From NCBI GenBank assembly GCA_041649335.1, contig JBAZNF010000017.1, forward strand, positions 1-25,867: a stretch of 25,867 nt of DNA, in the 5' to 3' direction. Of this stretch, positions 21,474 to 25,867 are shown one piece after another. Position 1 is the stretch's first letter; every line of letters starts with the position of its first letter. The notes beneath the pieces are model-generated. The model made no database searches, was not told the origin of the DNA, and was given only the letters and a program-made list of their open reading frames with translations. Origin of the DNA: JBAYGJ01 sp041649335 (GTDB taxonomy: Bacteria > Patescibacteriota > Patescibacteriia > UBA10025 > JAHIVO01). The position numbers were made by a program, and so were the translations under genes.

Positions 21474-22742
21474 ATGTTCAAACAGTACGCATTGCCGAAT
21501 AAGCTGAAAGTATTGCTGGCGCCGATGAAGGAGACGAAGGCGGTCACGGCGTTGGTTCTGGTAAAAGTCGGATCCCGGTATGAGACTAGGGACATCAACG
21601 GCGTGTCGCATTTCGTGGAGCACCTGATGTTCAAGGGCACGCCGCGCCGGCCGAACACGCAGATCATTTCCCAGGAGCTGGACGGCATCGGGGCGGAGTA
21701 CAACGCCTTCACTACCAAGGACCACACCGGGTATTATATCCGGGCGGCGGTCGAACATTTGCCGTTACTCCTCGATATGCTGTCGGATATGCTGTATAAT
21801 TCCATCTTTGACGCCGGAGAAATGGAAAAGGAACGCGGCGTGATCGTGGAGGAGATCAATATGTATGAGGACAATCCGCTGATGTATATGGAAGATTTGT
21901 TCGAGGAAACGATGTACGAAGATTGTCCGCTCGGCTGGAACATCGCCGGTCCGCGCGAGGTTATCCGCACAATCACACGCGACAAACTGGTCAATTATTA
22001 CCGGCGCCATTACCAGCCGGCCAACATGCTGCTTGTTTTAGCCGGCAATATTCCCGGCACGGCCCGCGCCCTGATCAAAAAATATTTCAATACCGCCCAG
22101 CCAACAAAATTTACGCCGGCCAAATTCGACACCGCACCGGGAGAGCAGAAACGGACGCATACGCAGGTGAAGGAAAAAGCCACCGAGCAAGTGCAGATGG
22201 CCCTGGGATTCCCGGCCTATTCGTTGTTTGACAAGCGGGTGTACCCGCTGTCCCTGCTGGCCGTGATCCTTGGCGGCAACATGAGCTCGCGTTTGTTCAT
22301 CAACATCCGGGAACGGCAGGGACTGTGTTATTTCATCAGGGCGTCGGTCAACGCCTATGAGGATACCGGCAACCTGATGGTCCAGGCGGGCCTGGACAAG
22401 AAACGTATCAAAGAGGCAATTACCGCCATCCTCCATGAACTGACGTCTGCCCGTGACAACGGCTTATCCGCCAAAGAGTTACGTAAGGCAAAGGAGTACA
22501 TGAAGGGCAAATTGATCCTCGACCTGGAGTCGTCGGAAAATGTGGCTTCCTGGATCGGGAAACAGGAGCTGTTGCGGAAAAAAGTCATCAGCCCGTCCGA
22601 ACAGATTCGCCGGGTGGAACGAGTGACGCTCAAGGATATCGCCGTTGTAGCGCATGACCTGCTGCAGACATCGAGGATCAGCCTGTCGCTTATCGGCCCG
22701 TACAAGGATCCGGCCGAGTTCGCCGCGCTTTTAAAACTGTAA
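21474..22742 (+). CDS. M16B-family zinc metallopeptidase
   Basis: 422 residues, the length of processing-peptidase-like M16B enzymes (YmxG/PqqL type). The inverted zinc motif HxxEH is present as HFVEH (H46, E49, H50), with the third ligand Glu about 76 residues on in GVIVEEINMYEDNP. The C-terminal half has the conserved Arg/Tyr region SSRLFINIRERQGLCYFIRA, and GNMSSRL is family-typical. Because one gene contains the active motif and no inactive partner is adjacent, it may work as a homodimer. It has no signal peptide, so it is probably cytoplasmic and degrades small peptides. The start at ATG 21474 directly abuts a TATAAT, so the real transcription start must lie elsewhere or that box is fortuitous. 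Confidence 0.92.
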   Translation: MFKQYALPNKLKVLLAPMKETKAVTALVLVKVGSRYETRDINGVSHFVEHLMFKGTPRRPNTQIISQELDGIGAEYNAFTTKDHTGYYIRAAVEHLPLLLDMLSDMLYNSIFDAGEMEKERGVIVEEINMYEDNPLMYMEDLFEETMYEDCPLGWNIAGPREVIRTITRDKLVNYYRRHYQPANMLLVLAGNIPGTARALIKKYFNTAQPTKFTPAKFDTAPGEQKRTHTQVKEKATEQVQMALGFPAYSLFDKRVYPLSLLAVILGGNMSSRLFINIRERQGLCYFIRASVNAYEDTGNLMVQAGLDKKRIKEAITAILHELTSARDNGLSAKELRKAKEYMKGKLILDLESSENVASWIGKQELLRKKVISPSEQIRRVERVTLKDIAVVAHDLLQTSRISLSLIGPYKDPAEFAALLKL

Positions 22743-22757
22743 AAAGTGTTGTATTAT
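22729..22757 (+). promoter_or_regulatory. Possible promoter of the AI-2E family gene
   Basis: TTTTAA (22729-22734), 17-base spacer, TATTAT (22752-22757); predicted start near 22764, leader of about 22 bases to ATG 22786. The -35 is weak; it overlaps the M16 gene's 3' end. Confidence 0.35.
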
Positions 22758-22785
22758 TGATACAGGATTAAACGGGGATTTTCGT

Positions 22786-23844
22786 ATGACCGACACCGAC
22801 CGCCACGTGACCATAAACATTTCCACTTCGACCATTTTTAAGGTGATCGCGGTGCTTATTTTATTGACCTTGCTGTACTTGCTGCGCGACGTCATCCTGA
22901 TAATCCTCGTGTCATTCATCCTGGCCAGCGCGCTGAACCCATGGGTCAATGTGCTGCAACGCCGCCGTATCCCCAGGGTGTTGGCAACCGTGTTCATCTT
23001 TTTTTTGTTTTTCGGCTCGTTCGTCATCATTTTGGTGTTGCTTATCCCGCCAATCGCCACCCAGATTGCCGATATTTCCAAAAACTTGCCGGCATACTAT
23101 AACCGGGTGGTGACGGACTTCCAGAGTTTCCGGGAATTTTCTCTTCAGCAGAACCTGCTGAATTCCCTGCAAAGCTCCCTCCAGTCGCTTCAAACAAACC
23201 TTGGCCAGACGACGGCCGGCGTCTTCAATGCCCTGTCCAGCATTTTCGGCGGATTTGTGTCATTCATTTTCATGGTCGTCATGACGTTTTATATGCTGCT
23301 GGAGGAGAATGCCCTGAAAAAATTCGTGAAATCCATTACTCCGTCAAAATACCATCCGTATATATTCCAGTTGCTGAACCGTTCGCAGGACCGCCTGCGG
23401 ATGTGGCTCCGCGGCCAGTTAATTTTATGCCTGATCATCGGGTTTTTGGCCTGGTTGGGGCTGACTATTTTCGGCGTAAAATATTCCCTCGTCCTCGGCT
23501 TGTGGGCGGGATTGACCGAGTTTATCCCGTACCTGGGCCCGTTCTTAGGGGGTATCCCCGCCGTATTCATCGCCCTGACGACCGGCAGTTTCATCAAAGC
23601 CGTAATCGTCGTCGCCTGGTATTTCCTGATCCAACAGCTGGAGAACCACCTGATCGTGCCGAAAGTTATGGAAAAGACCGTCGGACTCAACCCGCTGGTG
23701 GTCATTATCGTCATGCTGGTCGGCGGCAAACTGGCCGGTGTTGTCGGCATCCTGCTGGCAGTCCCTTTGGCTTTAGTTATTAAGGTATTTGCCGAAGACT
23801 TTTTCGCGCTGAAGGAATCAGAAGAAAATACGCTGGAAGCGTAA
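22786..23844 (+). CDS. AI-2E family (UPF0118) transporter
   Basis: 352 residues of the PF01594 family (TqsA/YdiK/PerM-like). The N-terminus has tandem hydrophobic helices (VIAVLILLTLLYLLRDVILI and following) including the conserved LNPWVNVLQRRRIPR loop; a middle soluble part with Gln-rich helix (LQQNLLNSLQSSLQSLQTNL); and the C-terminal signature GLWAGLTEFIPYLGPFLGGIPAVF followed by QQLENHLIVPKVMEKTVGLNPL, both diagnostic. The family exports diverse small molecules or acts as Na+/H+ antiporter; autoinducer transport is not implied. It lies 43 bases after the M16 peptidase and ends in a terminator shared with the opposing bS21 gene. Confidence 0.92.
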   Translation: MTDTDRHVTINISTSTIFKVIAVLILLTLLYLLRDVILIILVSFILASALNPWVNVLQRRRIPRVLATVFIFFLFFGSFVIILVLLIPPIATQIADISKNLPAYYNRVVTDFQSFREFSLQQNLLNSLQSSLQSLQTNLGQTTAGVFNALSSIFGGFVSFIFMVVMTFYMLLEENALKKFVKSITPSKYHPYIFQLLNRSQDRLRMWLRGQLILCLIIGFLAWLGLTIFGVKYSLVLGLWAGLTEFIPYLGPFLGGIPAVFIALTTGSFIKAVIVVAWYFLIQQLENHLIVPKVMEKTVGLNPLVVIIVMLVGGKLAGVVGILLAVPLALVIKVFAEDFFALKESEENTLEA

Positions 23845-23848
23845 TATA

Positions 23849-23887
23849 AAAAGCCGTGTCCAGGAATGATTCATGTTCACGGCTTTT
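23849..23887. terminator. Bidirectional terminator overlapping the bS21 stop codon
   Basis: AAAAGCCGTG (23849-23858) pairs with CACGGCTTTT (23878-23887) around a 19-base loop. On the plus strand it ends the AI-2E gene; on the minus strand A-rich arm gives a U-run after the bS21 gene, whose TGA (23879-23877) lies in the stem. Confidence 0.8.
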
Positions 23888-24071
23888 GATGTTTTTTTGC
23901 GCGGCGGATCCGTTCGTTATGCCGGGCTCGTCGTTCGGACGGTGACGTGTACTGCAAATTGGCAATGCATATACTCTTGGTGCCGCTTTTGATAAAGAGC
24001 CGGCAGAACAACCGTATGGCCCTTTCGACGGATTCGCCAGGATTGATCCGTACCATGAAGTTGGTAGCCAT
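23877..24071 (-). CDS. rpsU: Small ribosomal subunit protein bS21-like
   Basis: 64 residues, very basic C-terminus. MVRINPGESVERAIRLFCRLFIKSG follows the bS21 pattern of a short beta strand, acidic turn and an amphipathic helix with paired Arg, and SERRARHNERIRRAKKHQKP is the expected Arg/Lys-rich tail. The middle (TKSICIANLQYTSP) is unusual compared with proteobacterial bS21. bS21 sits on the 30S platform near the anti-Shine-Dalgarno region and helps initiation. Start ATG 24071 has GGAGG four bases upstream and its own strong promoter. It is divergent from rsmI, another 30S gene. Being short and on the minus strand it is easily missed. Confidence 0.8.
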   Translation of the reverse strand: MATNFMVRINPGESVERAIRLFCRLFIKSGTKSICIANLQYTSPSERRARHNERIRRAKKHQKP

Positions 24072-24100
24072 GGTTCCTCCACTGTATACAGGTTCGATTC

Positions 24101-24129
24101 AGTATAGGGGCGGGCCCGTTTAACGTCAA
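24101..24129 (-). promoter_or_regulatory. Promoter of bS21 (minus)
   Basis: Minus strand TTGACG (24129-24124), 17-base spacer, TATACT (24106-24101). Predicted start about 24094, giving a 22-base leader carrying GGAGG. Its -35 touches the -35 of the rsmI promoter on the other strand. Confidence 0.75.
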
Positions 24130-24148
24130 GTAGAATAGTTGGTATACT
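24119..24148 (+). promoter_or_regulatory. Promoter of rsmI, predicted leaderless
   Basis: TTTAAC (24119-24124), 18-base spacer, TATACT (24143-24148) preceded by TGG (extended -10). Exactly six bases separate it from ATG 24155. The -35 boxes of this and the bS21 promoter share base 24124, so the two polymerases should compete. Confidence 0.7.
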
Positions 24149-24154
24149 GGGGGC

Positions 24155-24832
24155 ATGGCAAAGCTCTATGTGGTCGCTACACCTATTGGAAATCTGGAGG
24201 ACATCACCCAGCGCGCCCTGCGTATCTTGGGTGAGGTTGACGTGATCGCGTGCGAAGACACCCGGCATACCCTGGAAATGCTCAACCATTTCAATATCAA
24301 GAAATCCCTGATCAGTTACCACCAGCATTCCGAGGTGCAGAAAATAGACCAGATCATCGCATTGCTGCGTTCGGGCAAGAATATCGCCCTCGTGTCCGAC
24401 GCCGGGACGCCGGGCCTGTCCGATCCGGGCGGTATGCTGATCGAAGCGGTGCTGCAAGAGTTTGGGAAGGATGTTGAGGTCGTCCCGGTCCCGGGTCCCA
24501 CTGCGCTGTCGGCCATTATTTCCGTAGCTGGCATGCCAACAGACCGGTTTTTATTCTTGGGATTTTTACCGCATAAGAAAGGCCGGCAGACGTTATTTCA
24601 GGAAATAAAGGATTCCGAGCGTACGGTGATTTTTTACGAATCCACCCACCGCATTATAAAAACATTGACCAGCCTGGCCGAGATTTTAGAACCCGAACGC
24701 CGTCTCGTCGTCGGCCGAGAACTTACGAAGAAATTTGAAACCATCTACCGCGGCTCGGCGCAGGAGGTGCTGAAACAGCTGGAAGCGGGGGAGACGCGGG
24801 GAGAGTTCGTAGTGGTGGTTGGGGGTATATGA
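24155..24832 (+). CDS. rsmI: 16S rRNA (cytidine1402-2'-O)-methyltransferase
   Basis: 225 residues, the core tetrapyrrole-methylase fold that 2'-O-methylates C1402 of 16S rRNA using S-adenosylmethionine, tuning the P-site. Signatures: LYVVATPIGNLEDIT at the N-terminus, EDTRHTLEMLNHF, SYHQHSE, ALVSDAGTPGLSDPG (SAM loop), VPGPTALSAI, FLGFLPHKKGR, IFYESTHRI, GRELTKKFE and the end GEFVVVVGG. It is shorter than E. coli RsmI (about 286), lacking the C-terminal extension, which is common in small genomes. Start ATG 24155 is fixed by the family's N-terminus and by the promoter directly on it. RsmH, its usual partner at C1402, is not in the window. Confidence 0.96.
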   Translation: MAKLYVVATPIGNLEDITQRALRILGEVDVIACEDTRHTLEMLNHFNIKKSLISYHQHSEVQKIDQIIALLRSGKNIALVSDAGTPGLSDPGGMLIEAVLQEFGKDVEVVPVPGPTALSAIISVAGMPTDRFLFLGFLPHKKGRQTLFQEIKDSERTVIFYESTHRIIKTLTSLAEILEPERRLVVGRELTKKFETIYRGSAQEVLKQLEAGETRGEFVVVVGGI

Positions 24833-24986
24833 TGGGAGTTGTAGGTTGAAAGAATATGGTTCAGATGTAGGTTGCATGTCATACTTAATAGATGCACGAC
24901 TGATAACCTTCAACTTGTGAACTTTTTTGTACATCCTTCGAGGCACAGGGATGACGAACACGTAACTAATGTTTAAATATACAAGC
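24833..24986. repeat. Intergenic tract with AGTTGTAGGTT-type inverted repeat
   Basis: AGTTGTAGGTT (24837-24847) is inverted at AACCTTCAACT (24905-24915), matching at 10 of 11 positions, with a related GTAGGTTG word at 24867-24874. It begins right at the rsmI stop. The same word family appears in the spacer 21277-21473. No gene or tRNA seen. Confidence 0.5.
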
Positions 24987-25352
24987 ATGAAAAAATTCCT
25001 CTACTGGGCGCCGAGGGTCTTGAGCATTTTGTTCGTTGCCTTCGTCTCGATCTTCGCGCTCGATGTGTTCGAGGAGGGTAAGTCCGCTGGTGCCATCGCG
25101 CTGGCGCTCCTGATACACCTAATACCGACCATTATTGGTATCGTGATAATTGTCATTGCCTGGAAACGGGAACTGGTCGGCGGCTGGCTGTTCGTCGCCC
25201 TCGGCATCGGCTTCATATTCATCGGCAACTTTGAATCCGGGGCGATTCTACTCTTCATGATTCCCCTGACTCTCATCGGCGCCATGTTTCTGTGGCATCA
25301 CTATAAGTATTCAGCGCCAATCGGCACGCCGGAACCTCCGAAGGCGGTTTGA
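24987..25352 (+). CDS. DUF7670-like small four-helix membrane protein
   Basis: 121 residues with four membrane segments: WAPRVLSILFVAFVSIFALD, AIALALLIHLIPTIIGIVII, LVGGWLFVALGIGFIFIG and GAILLFMIPLTLIGAMFLWH, then a proline-rich tail. The N-terminal KKFLYWAPRVLSIL and LLIHLIPT are features of DUF7670-type proteins common in small-genome bacteria; function unknown. I take ATG 24987 as the start, since MKKFLYWAPR is the usual beginning; ATG 24969 would add six residues. A TATACA at 24978-24983 lies just upstream, too close to be this start's -10. Family assignment is from memory of the sequence pattern. Confidence 0.75.
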   Translation: MKKFLYWAPRVLSILFVAFVSIFALDVFEEGKSAGAIALALLIHLIPTIIGIVIIVIAWKRELVGGWLFVALGIGFIFIGNFESGAILLFMIPLTLIGAMFLWHHYKYSAPIGTPEPPKAV

Positions 25353-25398
25353 AAAGGCTAATCTGATAAGGCGATTCTCATAAGCATTTTTCAAATAT

Positions 25399-25867
25399 AT
25401 GAAAAAAGCCATTTACGTGAGTCTGATCGTCATTCTCGTCATCGGGGCCGGGCTGTTCAGCTACTTTTATTTTTTTTCCGATGACGGCGAGCCAGCATTG
25501 AATGCACATAACACGAATACGACTGCCGCGGCACCGTCGAATGTGGTTACCAGCCTGCCCAGTACCTATATTGGGGATGATTTCACCCTGAAGCAGATGT
25601 CGGGCTGGATCCAGGGGCACCTGACCGGAACACTGGTATCATTCCATCCCCAGGACGAGCAGCAACCGGCGGGCAGTGCGGCTGCGGCCATCAATTTCCA
25701 GTCGTATATCGCCGTGTCATTCGACGCCACTGGCGGAAAAACGTTCGCCGACGTGTACCAGCAGACCATCGACGATATCACCGCTGCCATCCCTGAAACG
25801 ACCGTGTTCGCGACCAGCGAGGAGGCGGTCAGCGGCTTGCCTGCCAGGTTGGCGGCCATGGAATTCA
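25399..25867 (+). CDS. N-terminally anchored exported protein, cut by window end
   Basis: An open reading frame from ATG 25399 continues to the window end without a stop (about 156 residues visible). It begins with a basic start and a membrane anchor (MKKAIYVSLIVILVIGAGLF, about residues 5-25), followed by an Asn/Thr/Ala-rich linker and then a soluble domain with SGWIQGHLTGTLVSFHP, SYIAVSFDATGGKTFADVYQ and VSGLPARLAAMEF. The strand/helix pattern (self-standing strand, FADVYQQTIDDI helix, Ala-Arg strand) resembles PsbP-like lipoprotein-type domains in small genomes, a weak call. It starts 46 bases after the DUF7670-like gene. The minus-strand readings across it are shadows. Confidence 0.72.
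   Translation, partial: MKKAIYVSLIVILVIGAGLFSYFYFFSDDGEPALNAHNTNTTAAAPSNVVTSLPSTYIGDDFTLKQMSGWIQGHLTGTLVSFHPQDEQQPAGSAAAAINFQSYIAVSFDATGGKTFADVYQQTIDDITAAIPETTVFATSEEAVSGLPARLAAMEF

Noticed and set aside
24088..24108. T-loop-like GGTTCGATTC, suggesting the 3' half of a tRNA
   Set aside because: The five bases on either side do not pair as a T stem, and no acceptor or anticodon arm is found; it is leader sequence of the bS21 gene.
1..25867. CRISPR arrays, insertion sequences, phage or toxin-antitoxin genes
   Set aside because: I looked for regularly spaced repeats, transposase motifs and small paired genes and found none that can be supported.

Overview
The window looks like a piece of a compact bacterial genome of the Patescibacteria (Candidate Phyla Radiation) type, probably a Parcubacteria-like lineage. 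The lineage is inferred, not proven. The signs are a short two-helix type IV secretion pilin-like protein, a small four-helix DUF7670-like membrane protein, a membrane-anchored Clp-type ATPase with a zinc ribbon, an alpha2-type glycyl-tRNA synthetase, short intergenic gaps, few clear Shine-Dalgarno sites and several promoters placed directly on start codons. TGA is used as a stop, so this is not a Gracilibacteria/SR1-type code. No rRNA, tRNA, CRISPR array, insertion sequence or phage gene was found. No stretch longer than 300 bases lacks a gene.

Layout. 2-1451: 3' part of tgt, a short pyrophosphatase-family protein overlapping it, and a small membrane protein. 1623-2832: a membrane-anchored DsbA-like thiol oxidoreductase and a GNAT acetyltransferase. 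2887-8736: a five-gene surface-glycan operon (GT39-like transferase, polyprenyl-phosphate GT2, UDP-GlcNAc 2-epimerase-like, polysaccharide pyruvyl transferase, flippase-like UPF0104 protein). 11048-8806 (minus): a DUF2142/GT-C-like membrane protein translationally coupled to a bitopic extracytoplasmic protein. 11166-14309: a small membrane protein and a 913-residue membrane-anchored Clp ATPase. 14755-14366 (minus): the pilin-like protein. 14881-17371: an unknown helical membrane-anchored protein and a tandem fusion of two CDP-alcohol phosphatidyltransferase domains. 17513-18973: glycyl-tRNA synthetase with an AT-rich internal block. 19232-21276: an unknown anchored protein, an HD phosphohydrolase and a GNA1-type glucosamine-6-phosphate N-acetyltransferase. 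21474-23844: M16 peptidase and AI-2E family transporter. 24155-24832: rsmI, divergent from a short bS21-like gene (24071-23877). 24987-25867: a DUF7670-like protein and a gene cut by the window end.

The theme is cell envelope building (glycans, phospholipid headgroups, pilin, disulfide formation, membrane protein quality control) interleaved with translation genes. The most notable observations are: (1) four promoters whose -10 box ends exactly six bases before ATG, predicting leaderless mRNAs; (2) a Clp ATPase with an N-terminal DnaJ-like zinc ribbon, membrane helices, a degenerate first AAA ring and no ClpP-docking loop; (3) two complete CDP-alcohol phosphatidyltransferase motifs in one chain; (4) a eukaryotic-type GNA1; (5) a compositional mosaic inside glycyl-tRNA synthetase; (6) palindromic or inverted-repeat intergenic elements.
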